Assembly (NCBI GenBank): GCA_031763025.1
Contig: JASSKH010000019.1
Span: forward strand, 9,588,250-9,652,249
Direction of reading: 5' to 3'
DNA: 64,000 nucleotides
Source of the DNA: Macrocystis pyrifera
Lineage: Eukaryota; Sar; Phaeophyceae; Laminariales; Laminariaceae
The translations under genes and the position numbers were made by a program. Positions within the stretch are counted from its first letter, which is position 1; each line of letters opens with the position of its first letter. This document shows positions 21,318-35,260 of the stretch, in pieces. A model generated the notes under the pieces. The model did not search any database, was not told the origin of the DNA, and saw nothing but the letters and a program-made list of their open reading frames with translations.

Positions 21318-24300
21318 GGCGACGACGCGTGGCTTGTGAAACCGGTCCTAGTCGCCTGGTGGTTCCTAAACGTTATTGCTGCTACCCCCACGTGGGTTGG
21401 CGTGGTGCGTATTCAATGTAGTCGTCTGACGGAGCGGGCGTTGTCGACAGGAAGTAAGAGTCACCCGTTTTATTGCCCTGCGCCACGCTCTGCGTCACCT
21501 TTCGTGGGAACCCGAAGGCCTCGACACATACGTCAGCGTACCGTTTTTCTGGTAGCAGGATTCAGTCGGGAAAAACGGAAAGGGGATCACGGTACAACGA
21601 ACGATTAATAACGAGGTGGGAGTAGACTCCGTCGTCTGCGCTCGTCGGTTTATTTTACGTCTCAGATGTGGTTGGCGTTTGATGACCACGAACACTAAGT
21701 CTTTGATGTTTATATTAATTAGGTCGTGTTCTAGATAACGGGCAAGCGTTGCGATCGATTAAATCCAGGAGACGTTATGCTGGGCATATTGGACACATGG
21801 TGGTGCTTGATTAGTAAAAGAGCTCCATTAATGTATGAGTCGTTTGGGCTACTCACCGAATCTATCCTGTGGGAACAAACCGATATTGGCAAATACCAAG
21901 AACCGGCAACGTATTGTCATGCGACACACGACTAGATTCACACTATGGCCGCATGACTGTCGGTCGCATATTTTCATGACTAAAAAGATGTTGTTGGCTC
22001 AACACCATCGACTGAGATACCGTAGCCATCTTGCAGAATTCCTACGGGTGTAGATATTTGAGGACGACGTTTTTCACATATATACAGCGTATCTCCCATC
22101 CATTCATGCGATCGTGCGACGAAGAATAATAGTCTTTAAAGCGTGTCTGAAGCACGAACAGGACCTGCTCACACGCATTTAGTACTCGCTATAGAAGGGA
22201 AAAGTGTTTACCTTGAACAACATACAAATGGTAAGGTAGAAACAAGTTTGGCTTGAAAAGGGTTCCCTCACGAGACGACATAAATTGTCCCGCTAACTCC
22301 AGCCTGGAGGCTTTGTAGTTTCTGTTGGATACCAAATAAGTGGTCCTCACGGAACCCCGAAAGACTCATTCGACTGCTCGAGGAGTAGTTCGCAGCCTGG
22401 GGCGGTCTGCACTTGACTTGAGCGTAGAGCGATTTGGCATTTTTTTATGACTCCCATCATTCATTTATGATTAGCTGTTTTCGCATGAAGCATACCTAGT
22501 CTACAATAGCGAATAGGTTAACTGCGGATCGGGTGCTTGGACCCTTCCGGATATTCAATTTATGTATAATTTTCGATCGAACGACTGCTGATAGCCGTAT
22601 AAACAAGAAACTGCACCAAAACCGGTATCAGAAGTTTGAGCCAAGCATATCATCCAAACTAAACTCCATGAGGGCAAGAGGTGCAAAGTTCGCGGTAAGC
22701 CCTAACTATGACAACGAGACACCGCGCGGTGTCCTCGAAACCCTGTACGCTTTTCTTCTAGAGATTGAATTCATCGCGACAGGATTATATGTCACCACTG
22801 GCCTAGAGAATGAGCCGCTTCGCCACGACGTTTGGTGATTTTTTAATTCACGGACCTACCAAGTCATTATCGGCTGGCAGCCTGTTGGGTTGCGGCACAG
22901 AGTACACGCATCGATCGTTCCAGACAAGCGCTAATAATGGCATGGTTTAGTGCGGGAAGAAATTTCCCTGCTAAGCCAACATTGAAATTGTTCTATTTCG
23001 CGATATTGCTGTTGCGTGGTTCTGCATTCCAACCAGAGCGGGGGGAATCAACAGCAACCACAGGCCCTAGCGTTACAGTCGGTTCGCTATTGTGCATCAA
23101 GATATTGTGCATCGAGAGATACAGAGTTGGGACCAAGTGACTGCACAGAATCCTTGAGATGATGATGGATAAAACGATGTCGAACTCAAGCGCGCTGATG
23201 CAGCCAGATCGCGAAGACAAAGAACTTAAGCGATGATAGAAATAGGAGAAGCCAAAGGTGTGAGCAGCGTGGGCAGGACTATTGCCTGGTCTTCTCGCTA
23301 AGATGCGAAGACGATGGGAATAGGAACTTCAACGATTGTTATACTGTCCCACTGTCCGCCTTACGGCAACAACCACTGATTCTAATGATGGAATGTTACC
23401 TGGCCTGCACTGCGATCACCGTCCTTGCAGAAGATACCGTACAAGAACGTACAGTCTAGTAGGCCCGGTACTGTTCCGAAAAAGAGCTACAGTAGCTCCG
23501 TTGTCTCGCCGCATATCAACTGTATATACATACTACAAAGTATGGGCTTCAAACTGAAATTTCCAACAGTGCGAACACGAAATGAGGCAAATGAAGTGCG
23601 ACCACCTCGTGACACTTGTTCAGTCGTCGAGTTACGAGTGCGCTGTAGGTCGCAAGGCTACGGCAGAATTAAACGCGCTCGTCTGTACTAGTCATGTATC
23701 CGGTACCGGATTTCAACAGTGCGGTCTGAAGTACCGCTGAACACGATACCAATTCACGAATTTAACGGTTCCAGCGGATTGGTCGCATCACTGATCGAAA
23801 TGGAGATGGAAGGAACCGCCCAATGTTATCGGAATCGAAAGTGACGAAACTCCGTTACGAGCCCCCCGATATCTGTAGAGGAAACACCAACGCATGTACG
23901 AAGTATGCCGCTTTTGTGGAATTGGAAGTGGAGTTGGAGGGCGCAACCCATTACGTGTTCACCTCTGGAACTACGAAACATACAAGTGTAAAAAACCTCG
24001 ACAGCACAATACGAGAGTTAAGGATTCTACCATATACGTTTACTGTCTGTCAATCACTCGTCCGTGGCTTTATCCCGACTAGAACAAGCGGCTCCCCTCT
24101 GCAAAAACCTACTGGGCCTATGTCTGTAAATACGTTCTTTCCTGCCGATTAGGTGCAGCCTATTGACCAGCGCCCATCCCACTCAACCCTGCCTAACGTT
24201 GCCTGGTTATTTCCGCCCCCAACCGATTTATGGTAGGTTCAGCGCGAGACCATCCTGACTATTCTGGGAAATATATCGCTGGCCTCGATGTTTGCGAGTC

Positions 24301-26496
24301 GTGCTCACACAAACAACCCTGGACAAGACCGTGTTCGAGATTTGCAGTCTTCGATGTGCATCGTGTATATGTGCTCTTGGTACTCGTAGTGCATCCCCGG
24401 GATATTCCAACATCTTCGTGAAAGGGGATGTGGGTTGTTTGCACCTGCCATGCGTCTCTTCAAGGATGCAGCCAACGCACGATCGGAGACCGCTTATGCG
24501 TGAGAAAGCGAAAATTCAACTGAAGGAGAAGAAAATCCTGGATACGATTAACGAAATAAGCGACAACAATCAAGGTAGTAGCCGAGACAGGCCGAGAGAG
24601 CGACACTCTGTCTTGTGGCCATGGGTCAGAGTACTCCCTAGTCAAGAGAGCCAACCACCGCTACAACTACCAGTAAACAAAAAATAGAATGCTCCGAGAA
24701 TTCGGCAGGAGCAACTTCGAAAGTTTCCCGATACGTGCTGGACCCTTTGTGTTGGTCTGCAGTACACCCAAACCAGGGGGGAGTGAGCTTGCCGTCAAAT
24801 GCAGGTAAACACGACGTCTTTGCCGAAACAACTCCGGGCCTGAGTAGATTTCAAACCTTAGGTACCGGCAGGTCTTAGTGCACGAGTTGCTGCTGAGGAC
24901 GGATCTCGCGCACGACAAATATGGCCCACGGTGCTTTACTAGCTTATCCACTACCACTTACCTGGCATGCGCTATGACTGAGTTATAATAGTTTCTTGCC
25001 ACTGGTAAGTTCGAGGTTGCTTTCTGCCAAGATTATCTTCATGCGCGATATGGCGCAAAGTATCCATGAGCCCTTACCGACAACTGTGATGTTGCGTGCC
25101 AGTTCGCCCATCCAGTCAGCTGCAGTTGGTGGATAGGCTATAGCGTGAGCGAACCCACAGGGTGAGCCGGTTAGGGAGGTCTTTTTGCTACTGGGTTTGG
25201 GATCCCAGTCCTCACGGACGAAGAATCCAGTAGTACAAGACGTTTCAGTTTGAAATAATTGAGCTGTTGACCAACATGCCTTGGTTAGAGTACAGCGCGG
25301 CCATGAATTTGCGAGTATGCCACATACCATATCGGTACTTCCACAATACCAACACAATTAACAACGGTACCATCGATACGTTTAGCGTGACACAAACATA
25401 AAATTACAAGCTCCTCTTTACAGTGCACTCTGATGCCTTGTTTTTACCACCGCTGTATCATTAGAAGCCTGTTTTTAAGGGGTGGCTTCAGCTTGGGGGA
25501 CCTCTCTTGAGATTGAGGTATAAATCGTATGGGACCTTTCCGTTAAGACGCCTTTCTCAAGGCGAGGTATAGGAGATCCTTAAGGTTGCTACGTAAACCT
25601 TGCTGGTGATAAACGAAACTCAAACGGGGGCAGCAGATCGAATCGATTTCCAGTTCTATGCAATAAGGGCTTAGTTGATCAAAAACCAAAGTATTGAAGA
25701 TGTGCACCGTCTATCATAACCAGATATGTACACGAGCTGGTTCAGCCGTAAAACAGACTTTCGTTCGATCTACCGTCTCGGAACCATTCATGGAAATACC
25801 TTACCACTCCATACTTTATAGCAGTGTTGCCGAGCCTATATCGCATGCGCAGACGCTGTAGTGCTTCAAATCCGAGTTGTATTCGTCGAGAAAAGTCGTG
25901 TCGAGTATATCTCGACGCTTACGGGGGTGTCTCGACACCAATTGTTTCTGGTGTACGAGAGTCCAGAGGTTCTGCGCAACAGATGGAGCTGATTCTGGTT
26001 CGAGGCATGACGAAGCGATCGACATCCTACCTATTGCCTAAGTCGTTGCCCATCAGGGAACATGACGTGCCCAATCTCCGAAGTACACAGTGCGGATAAT
26101 ACGATGGGGGGCACAAAATCTGGATTTCGCAGCCCGAATTATCGTTTTGTTTCCAACTTGTTTTCCACACGTGACGTGATTCGCATCGCTTTCTTTTACA
26201 GCTTCAAAGGGGGTCAAGTTTGTGCTAAACGTTTTCTCTCCTGGTTTTTGTCGACTATGTCAGCCGGATGTTTCTCGAAACGACACTATACGCCCGCCCT
26301 TGCAAAAACCTGAACTTGACCCATCTTTAATCGTGTGATCGAACCCCATACCTGGTACATATTTTCAGCTCGAAATTCGCAAAATTGCGTTGGGAAAAGG
26401 CTGGCAAATACAGCGTGATCATTCAGGTCGTATGCTATGTACACATGATCAATGGCTGAAGCAATGTTATTCAATGGTTTCCATTGTTCCGGTCAA

Positions 26497-26830
26497 TCCA
26501 ATATGTTGGTGAACCTATCGGCCCGCACGCCATGCGCCTCGCTGGAAAGCCGGTGAACTCGACGTGTTTCCGTAAGTTTGAAGACTCAAAGCACAATTGG
26601 GACTGCCCGGACAATAGACACAATAACAGTCTATTGCTTCGACGACGCATGAGGGGAAAAACCTATTTTCCAGAGGACTGGCCGATCCAATATGTTGGCA
26701 AGCCCCTTGCCCCGCACGCCAAGCGCCCCGCTGGAGGCGACGATTGAGTCGACTCGTTTGCGGATGTTCCCTACCCCGTCAAAAAACGTGCATAGTCCGG
26801 ACAATAGAAACCAAACAGTTGAATACTTAG
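26497..26830 (+). repeat. Diverged direct repeat, about 190-bp spacing
   Basis: TCCAATATGTTGG, then CCCGCACGCCA and GCGCC/CCGCTGGA, then CCGGACAATAGA, occur once from about 26496 and again from about 26685. In one frame both read IQYVG, then PHA.R.AG, so a decayed coding repeat is conceivable. Confidence 0.5.
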
Positions 26831-29686
26831 ACCATTTATATGGGGAGGAGTGTATCGACGCCTATAGCTGGTCCCATCCGACTGCGAGACGGGGCTGTCG
26901 ATCATTATGGCCTGGGCCAAAAAAACTATGGGTTCCGCAGACCTTGTGGTTGAGTCGTTAGCTCAAGATAATTTAATTAATGATGGCAAGAGCCACAACC
27001 AATGTGGTGCAACAATGTCACAAACAATCAAGCGCATATTGCGCTGGCGTACGAGATGCATCCAATTTTGTGTGCAAGTGAACACCACGAGGACATTGTT
27101 GTCACTGCGGAAGCTGTCACCATTGTCAGCCATCCATAATGGCCGGCATCCATCTGCCTTCGAAGGATATTGGCATGTACAGACAGAGCTGATAAGTTCC
27201 AAATAGTACAGGCCGAAAGCGACCTCATAATGAGTACCAGGCGCAGCACAAACTGGCTGGTTGTCGCGTGCATCATTCCCATGGACAATGCAGCACGCGA
27301 ATGCGATTCCCCCAGTGTCGAGTACTTCCAGTATTGGAGTCCCGCGGCATCGGTCAGAGACATATTGCCATAGGGTAACTATCGGGGCACGCGCTGTAGT
27401 TGATCGGAACTTTCTCTACAGATGATGTTGTTTACAGCCTTAACGTCCGTATCATAGGGCCGAGAGGTTCATCTACCCGGTTGGATTCCAACACACTAAG
27501 AATTTTCGAATGGCACAAAAATCGTGCGGTATTCGTGTATTATGGGAATATCGTCATAGCTAGAAGTATAAGATTCTCAACCATTTGGATCAAGACGACG
27601 AACAATAGCAGAAAGAGTTCCCGGTGAAGTCATTAACTTTGCGTTGGTGGAGAGGCGCCATTCATTTTCGCCGTATGAAAACACGGCGCTCGTTAGTTCA
27701 GATAGCGCAATACATGCAGCGGGGAGCGGTGGGGAGCGGGTGCGGGGGCTGCGCAACCCCAGGTAGAATATACGCCGAAAGAAGGGCAAACATGAAAGCT
27801 TAAACGGTTGAGGGCTCACTAGGGAACCAGCAAGATACTGTTGTATCAGGAATTGCACTTCTACGTATCCAGAATATAGTTGATTCTCATGGAGGAAACG
27901 ACTAAGGGCTCACGAGCTACAATAGTAACTGGTGTGGATACGCATGTGACACAAACCTAATACAATACCGGTATACAATACCGTACCAGTGTATTTCAAC
28001 ATTGAGTAGCAATGGAATTACGTACGTAGACATTCTTCAGCCTTAGACTTAGGTGGGTCCCGGAACAATCACCCGTAGCGCCCCAAGACTCAGGAATTGT
28101 CCAGTTTTGACCTAGCCCAAGATCCTAGAAATGTCACCTCTCTCGTCTTGAAGTCCTCCAGCCCGTATACCATATACAAAGCTCCTCACTAAGCATGAGG
28201 ATTCGACCCCCTGACGCCCTGAAATGCAGGTACGGGCGGTTGACGTGGCGGTGCCCTCTACTTTGCTGTGACACGTTACAAGACCAACACAGGTAATATG
28301 TAATCCTACCATCTCAGTAGACCTGCGGACCTTCAAATAGACGACGAGTGTGTCAGTGTTCACTGCGCACGCAATGTTTCAGATTTTGCACTTGTCAATA
28401 TGGGTGCATCCTGCACATGCACACGGATCGCGGGGCTCTCCCCCTGCATAACAGGGCGTAAACCAACTCTCCAGGGGACGTTGAACAATGTAGCAGACCC
28501 CATGATATCTCAACAATCTCTCAATTTCGGTGCGCACAATGATGTGCTATGTTATTTGACGTCCCCACAAGGTTTTGACTACCTTCTGTTATGGATGGGG
28601 GAAGTCCCGACCACCTACGTGTGTGTGCGATTGAGATGATGGTCGGTGATGTGTACCCGATACGTACCGACATACACTACAGGAGTACATAATATCAGGG
28701 TCGTACACAAGCACCTATCCGGGTAATAATAAGGCTACAAGTACGTATCCTGGTGTGTGCTCCAAGCAGGGAGGGGGCAGATGTTCAGAAAGGCTCTGTA
28801 CCGAAGTGTTATACACAGCGTGTTGAGGGGTAGAGGGAGTGGACCCTGTCAGTTACCCCCCCTCCCTGTCGGGAAGGGGGGAAGGTTGAAAAACTGGACG
28901 CGACGTGCCGGGGAAACGGATTTCGAGCGCCTTCGGCCTACCAAGTACCTGGTACACGTTTCTCGCTTATTTTTTTGAGTTGCGGTCAGTCGCACCCAGT
29001 ACGTCTAGCATGGCATTTGAATAGGTAAAATAGGTCTGATCGTCAATATATGGTACTTCAATACGGTTTGTGCTTATCTAGATGACCGTTACTGCATCAA
29101 CAATCACATTATTAATATTAACATTAGTAGTAGAAAATATCAGTTTTCAATATAAAACGTACATTGTATGCTTTGCCTGTTTCGTGCATTTTTCGCGCAT
29201 TCTCATGGCTTAGATATACACAAAACAAGTACCAGGTACATTTTACGTGTGAAAATCCTTATGGTTTGGATGAAGCAAGGGCGCCCAGAAATGAAAAGGC
29301 ATAGCCAATACTCCCACCTCCCCGGGACGGGCCGAAAAAAAACGAAGAACAGCATATCGCCATCCAAGCTTTCACAGAAAAACATATTTGGTGCGCTGCC
29401 CGTTCAGACATTCCCAACGTGGCCCATCTGCATGTTTTCAACCACAAACTCAATCTGAGGTGGTGAATTCGGCCCTCTAAGGGTTGGAGGAGAATACTCG
29501 CGACTGTGTGTCACACATGTCGCATGGCGTTCGTTGGGGGCGGGGGAGGGCGAGGGTTAACCATCACGTACTCAGCGCATGACTTGATGTTAGTGTGACG
29601 TACCCCCCCCCCAAAACAAAAAGGAGCGAATCTGAAAAACACAGAGTGTTGGCAGGTGTGGGTCGTGTTTTTTTTTTTTTGTGCGG

Positions 29687-29737
29687 GATGACCCAAGTCG
29701 TCGGATTTTGGGCCAATATCCGACGACATGGGTCATC
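29687..29737. repeat. 51-bp hairpin
   Basis: GATGACCCAAGTCGTCGGAT and its inverted partner ending TGGGTCATC pair over 20 bp with one mismatch around an 11-base loop. It may be a foldback remnant. No target duplication was found. Confidence 0.75.
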
Positions 29738-31079
29738 AGATTTTCAAATCGAAAAATGGCATGCTCTCTGAACTCAAGATGTTATCCACGACAGCAAACA
29801 GCGGCGGAACGATCTATGAGTTGGATGGTGACACAGCAATTGTATAGCGACGTTGTTTCGCGCCCGACGCGCGGACGGCGCGTCCCTCCGTGGCCAGACT
29901 AGAGTCGGCTGGCGCGGGCTCGGGCCTAGAGACCACGAGAAGCGCACTCGGCACGCACCTCTCCGTGGATACGTACTCGTAGACTACACTGCAGCTGTAC
30001 AGCAGCAGCAGCAGTCACTCACAAACTGAAACACAAAATACCAAGACAGTTTGACTCTAGCGCACTCGCTACGTTTCTTCGCCGCCAGACCAGAGGCAGT
30101 CAGCGTGGGCTCGGACGCTTGGGTCCTACGCGCAGGGTGGCGCACCCAGCGCGTCTGTTCGCGGCGCCAAACCACAATAACAGCAGTTGGTCTCGGCGTT
30201 TGTTCGAATCTCTACACGCACAATAAATCTGATTTTTCCGCATAGGATGACTCTTTCGATTTGCCAAGTTCATATCTGAAAATGACATCGGGTAAAAATC
30301 TGGAGCTCAAAAATTCAACAGCATAGGAAACGGCCTAAACACTCCGGCTGTACTCGCTCGATTTTATCAAGAGTAAGTGCGTTCGGTTGCTGTTGAAGAG
30401 TACACAGTTTTTGAGCCACCATACTCGAATTCATATATACGAATTGAAGAAGTTAGCCGCTGAGACGTTTTTTTCACAACTCCTTCTCATTTTCTCAAGT
30501 TTTTTTTTTAATTATGACATACGTCAGCTCTGAGTTCGACTTATTAATTAAGTAGTTGATGCTCAACTTTGCAAGCTGCGTAGTATGTCTTGTCTATATT
30601 CCATTATTACTGAATTTTACAAGACTTAGTGTTATAATAAGCCGAACGCGCGTATTCTATATTATAAAATCCAGTGTAAAAATAATGAGGCGCGCGAAGC
30701 GCGAAGCGTGAGGCTTATTATTATTGGTTTTCCAAGGAAAAAAAAGCCTCTTCATAACGGCTCGGATACGAGGGTAGGGTGCCTTGCTTTGGGTTTCTCT
30801 GTATGTGTGATTCAACTTTTTTTTGGGCTACGTTTGACCACCGCGCTCAACGCACACGGCACCAATTCCAGTCCTGGCGGGCTCTGTGCACGCACACACA
30901 CAAACGAAACCTTCTCGTGCTGGTGCGGTGGTAAGTCGTTCATAGATGGTCGAGCTAGGTGCGGCAACGTGTGTAGGCACAAGTTTGTGCTGGGCCATGT
31001 TGAAAAAACACAGAACCAACAACCGTAAAAATATTACAACGTTTTTTTTTTTTATTATTCTACCCAACGAAACCCAGCT

Positions 31080-31095
31080 CTACGAGTACTCGTAG
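31080..31095. repeat. Perfect 16-bp palindrome, unit 1
   Basis: CTACGAGTACTCGTAG, kept unchanged at 40500-40515 and 47937-47952 in units 2 and 3. Confidence 0.9.
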
Positions 31096-32072
31096 GCAGA
31101 CTGTGCCTGTCCACAGCAACGAGCGTTCGGGCCATGTCCCAGAGACATGCTGCAGGTGGTATTGTCAGGCCCACCTTCCTATTGATGAGGGGACGGAAAA
31201 GCAGGAGAAGATCTGCAGCAGTTGTCTTACACCAATGGTAGTGGTGGCGCTTGCTGCTAGAAGCTCTGTGATGGACACACGCCAGGTTGTAGATTTTTCG
31301 CCTTCAAACTATGAGTGCCGAACCAGGGAACACAAGTACGAAGGGTTTGAACACAAGCCGAGCGTACAGCGACGCTGACCCTGGCCTCGTTGCTACTGCT
31401 GCTGCTGTTTTGCCGCTGGAGACGCTCTGCTGTAGATGTCGTACATCAGTAGTGGCGGTGGCACCCGCTTCCTGCTACGAGAAGTTCTCTCTCTTGGACA
31501 GAGCATGCCGGGTGCAGATTTTTCGTCATCAAATAATAATGCCGAATTTCGAGTTGGGAACCATCACAGAACAAATCGAGTACGTGTACGAAGGGTTTCA
31601 GGGTTAGATTGACAAGTCGAGCGTACAGCGACGCTGACCCTGGCTTCGTGTGTCCTACTGCTACAGCTGCAGCTGTTTTGGCTGCTGGAGAAGCCCTGCT
31701 GTAGATGTCGTACATCAGTAGTAGCGTGGCACCTGCTACGAGAAAGAAGTTTTTCTGTTGGACAAAACATTTCAGATGCAGACTTTTCGTCTAAAAATTA
31801 CGTTACGATGAATTTCAACCAGAAAACATTGTTCGACAAAACATGTGTGTTCTTCACATTACCGCTCTTTCTACCCGTCGACATCCAGCACAACGAGTGT
31901 CCGCGCCGATTCTTCAATCCCTGAGAGATACAAGTTCTGTGGTCACAGCAGTGCAGATTTTCGTCTTCAAATTACTTTACCGGATTTACAGGTGGAAACC
32001 CGAATACACACGACAAAATCCAGTACCAGGTATGTGTTACAGATATATGCGAACTGCTGTGTTTTTCATGTA

Positions 32073-34379
32073 TAGAACTACTTATAGATATCTCGATCTC
32101 TGAGCGTGCTCAGTTGGTACATCCCTGGCCTCTCAGAGCTCCCACTTGGGAATCGCCTCCTTTAATTGCTTGCCGGACCTTTCCAGCGGGTCTTTGTTTT
32201 CTCCAGTTTTCTTGGGACTTTCAGTCCTTCTTTCCATTTTTCTTATTTCGTTTCGTGTGCGTGCGTGTACTTGGAGCACGGCATCGCGGGCGAACCCGGC
32301 GCCATCGCGGATATCGGAAGGCCTGTAGAAAGGGGATTGCAAGGAGCGTGGTCGCCGGTTTCGTGGCTAGGCGTCGCGTATGCCTCGAGACACGAGAGAA
32401 GCTTGAATGGGCAATGTCTGGCCTCCATTTGTGGTTTCTGATAGAGTATCTACGAGTTTATAAAGGTCGTTCAGGATTGCAAGATAATACTCAAGCGGTG
32501 CTTATTCTTGCGACCGGGCTTGAAGCTCAAAGGGCGAGGTACGCAGGCTGAGCACCCACATTGTCGAGCTGGCGAACCACGGCCACGATGAGCACCGGGC
32601 CTCTCGCGAGGCGGGCGACGAGGCTCACTGTAGCAGAGAGTGAGGAAAGCTTTGCCCGGACCGAATCGGTCACGAGATCGTTACGAGAGAGGCGGGCGGC
32701 GTATGGGGCTGAGAGAGAAGCTATGCTGTTGATTTCTTTCTTCTTTTTTTTCTTTGTGACCGGTGTAAGGTGTTCTAATCAGGCAGTTAATTAGTACACG
32801 AAAGGGGACGGGGGTTTTTTTTTTTCTTTCAGAGTTTTTCGGTTTCATTTTCATTGTTTTCGCGTTGCTGCTGTGCCGTGCTGTGCTTTGTTATCTTTCG
32901 TACGTACGAGTACAAGTACAGACACAGAGCATATCGAAACAAGAAAATAAGTACCCTACCTGGGGTATGTACGTACGCACGACATGTGAGCGAGCGCGGA
33001 GGAAAACCGCCCGCGACGCGAAGCGTATGTGGCGTCCTAGCTGTTTTCTCCTGAAGCACGGCGGACGGACTCTTGGCATTATCAAGTCTCCAGCTTGCAA
33101 CTGCAGTCATGAAAAAAGCAATATTCAATCACGGATCTCTGTCCGCTGAGCATAATTTGATATATTTTTCCTTCCTCAGCGAGCGTAGCGGGCGGCGTAG
33201 GCCGCCCGCGGAGCAAAGCGCCTTGTAGAACTACCTATATATATCGTGATCTCTGAGCGTGCTCGGTTGGTACATCCTTGGCCTCTCAGAGCTCCCACTT
33301 GGGAATCGCCTCCTATTATTACTTGCTGGACCTTTCCAGCGGGTCTTTGTTTTCTCCATTTCTCTTCGTACTTTCAGTCCTTCATTCCTTTTTTCTTCTT
33401 TCGTTTCGTGTGCGTGCGTGTACTCCGAGCACAGCGCGGCGGGCGAACCCGTGACCGTCGCGGGTGTCAGCGGGTGCTGGCGGGTAGAGGGGGGGTTGTA
33501 AGGAGCGCGGTCGCCGCTTTCGTGCCTAGGCGTCGCGTGTGCCTCGAGACACGAGGGATGCATTATTAGGCTCTGGCCTCCATGTATGATTTTTGATAGA
33601 GTACGCACGAGTATTTCAGGGACATTCGGAATTGTAAGATAATATTCAAGCTGTGCTTTTTCTGCGACCGGGCTGAAAATTAAACCCAGTCTGAGCACCA
33701 ACATTGTCGAGACTGCGAACGAGGTCTACGGTGAGTAACCGGGCTTTACCCGAGGTGGGCGTCGGCGCTCACTGTGGCAGAGAGTGAGGAAAGCTTTAGC
33801 CGGATCGAATCGGTGGCGAGATGGACGCGAGAGGGGCGGGCTGTGCACGAGGCTGAGAGAGAAGCTGTCCTGTTTGTTTGTTTGTTTGTTTGTTTGTTTG
33901 TTTTTTTTTTTTCCTTTTTGACCAGTGTAAGGTGTTGCAATCAGGCAGTAAATTATTACACGAAAGGGGACGGCGATTTTGTTTTTTCAGCAATTTTCGG
34001 TTCCATTTTCATTGTTTTTGCTGTGTTGCTGTTCCGTGCTGTGCTTCATCTTTCGTACATACGAGTACAGACACAGAGCATATATCGAACGAAGAAAATA
34101 AGTACCCTACCTGGGGTATATACGTACGTACGACATGTGAGCGAGTGTAGCGGAAAACCGCCCGCGACGCGAAGCGTATGTGGTGTCCGAGCTGGTTTCT
34201 CCTGAAGCATGGCGGCGGGAGTCCTGGCATTATCAAGTCGCCAGTTTGCAACTACGGCCATGAAAAAAAACAATATTCAATCATGGACATCTGTCTGCTT
34301 CGCATAATTTGATATACTTTTCCTTCCTGAGCGAGCGTAGCGGGCGGTGTATAACCCGCCCGCGGAGCGAAGTGCCTTG
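32073..34379 (+). repeat. 1153-bp direct tandem duplication inside unit 1
   Basis: TAGAACTAC at 32073 recurs at 33226; the second copy ends with GCCTTG near 34379. Shared landmarks are CTCTGAGCGTGCTC, CTCAGAGCTCCCACTTGGG, GCCTCGAGACACGAG and the closing GAGCGTAGCGGGCGG hairpin. The copies are diverged by scattered substitutions and indels, and no frame is kept in both. Units 2-4 lack this block, so it entered unit 1 and duplicated, or arrived as a dimer. Confidence 0.8.
33871..33911 (+). repeat. TTTG microsatellite followed by poly-T
   Basis: About seven TGTT repeats followed by eleven T, in the second 1153-bp copy only. Confidence 0.85.
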
Positions 34380-34821
34380 AATATATATATATATGTATCA
34401 AGAGCAGAAGATGCCAAGAACATTTACGATATTGAGATTCACCAACGACGGCGTAGGTAGATGTTCGTTCGTGTTGGTTCAGCACAATACATAATGATCC
34501 GAACTCGCCCAGCATGATGCATCGCAGATATGACTACTGCAGGTATTACTGAGGTCGCGCCTAATTATTACCACCAATTACTACAATAGTACTTTATACA
34601 GCAGCACCAATTACTATTAATAGTACCTGATACAGCAGTGTTAAGAATGAGGCGTGCGAAGCGCGCCGAGTCTTTTTTCTCTTGGATTTTTCCATGAAAA
34701 AAAGCCTCTTCATAGCGGCTCGGATGCGAGGGTAGGGCGCCACGTTTTGAGTTTTTCTGCATGTGTGTGTGTGTGTGATTCAAGTTTTATTTTGGCCACG
34801 TTTGACCACCGTTCTCAGCGC

Positions 34822-35053
34822 TGTAGCCAAAAGATACCAAGCCGTGGAGGTTTCAGTGTAATCGCATGTGTGAGTGGAGCAGTGGCCGGGGATCCTGTGT
34901 GATGTCCCCTAGCCACCTGGCTCGTGGTCCGATGAGGATCACTCCGTGATAATACAAGCTCTAAGAACAAGACTTACTGAGTGCGAGGCCAGCGAGACTG
35001 GTGGAGTCCCTCGCTGGAAGCCCTCTTGCTGATATCATCTGGCAGAGGCCATA
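34822..35053 (+). repeat. 5' LTR, gypsy copy 1
   Basis: 232 bp, TGTAGCC...GGCCATA. It looks identical to the other three LTRs of this family in the window. Ends TG...TA rather than the usual TG...CA; fixed by the 4-bp target duplications of both copies. Confidence 0.95.
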
Positions 35054-35260
35054 ATATCTAGATATTCGCGGAACTTCTGTTGGAGGAGTTTTCGGCTGCG
35101 GAGTATTGGGTCACAGCTGGGAAGGCAGTTGGCCCGTTGGACGGATCGAAACGGCTTGAAGCGCACAGCAGGGGAGGACGCTCCGGGAGCTGGAGGACGC
35201 ACAGGTCAGGCGGCAGTTTCTCCGTTATTACAGTAGAGTCCAGGTGGACTGCTGTGGATT

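Larger units (their letters stand above)
21318..30682. other. 9.4-kb stretch with no recognisable gene
   Basis: Frames are short (at most about 130 codons), overlap on both strands and show no known domain or convincing splice pairs. Small features seen are a diverged direct repeat near 26497 and 26686, a near-perfect hairpin at 29687-29737, and AT-rich DNA at 30480-30680. Decayed elements too old to recognise are likely. Confidence 0.4.
30683..34643 (+). repeat. Macrosatellite unit 1, with a 2.3-kb insertion
   Basis: The unit starts TAATGAGGCGCGCGAAG and, without the block at 32073-34379, is about 1.65 kb. In order it holds a T-rich segment, the segment starting TTTGACCACCGCGCTCAACG, the palindrome CTACGAGTACTCGTAG, and several internal modules. 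Each module has GCCGAGCGTACAGCGACGCTG, a CTG-rich run, TAGATGTCGTACATCAGTA and TTTTTCGTCTTCAAATTA. It ends with ATCAAGAGCAGAAG and the GCATGATGCATCGCAGATATG stretch. It shows no conserved open frame. Confidence 0.8.
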
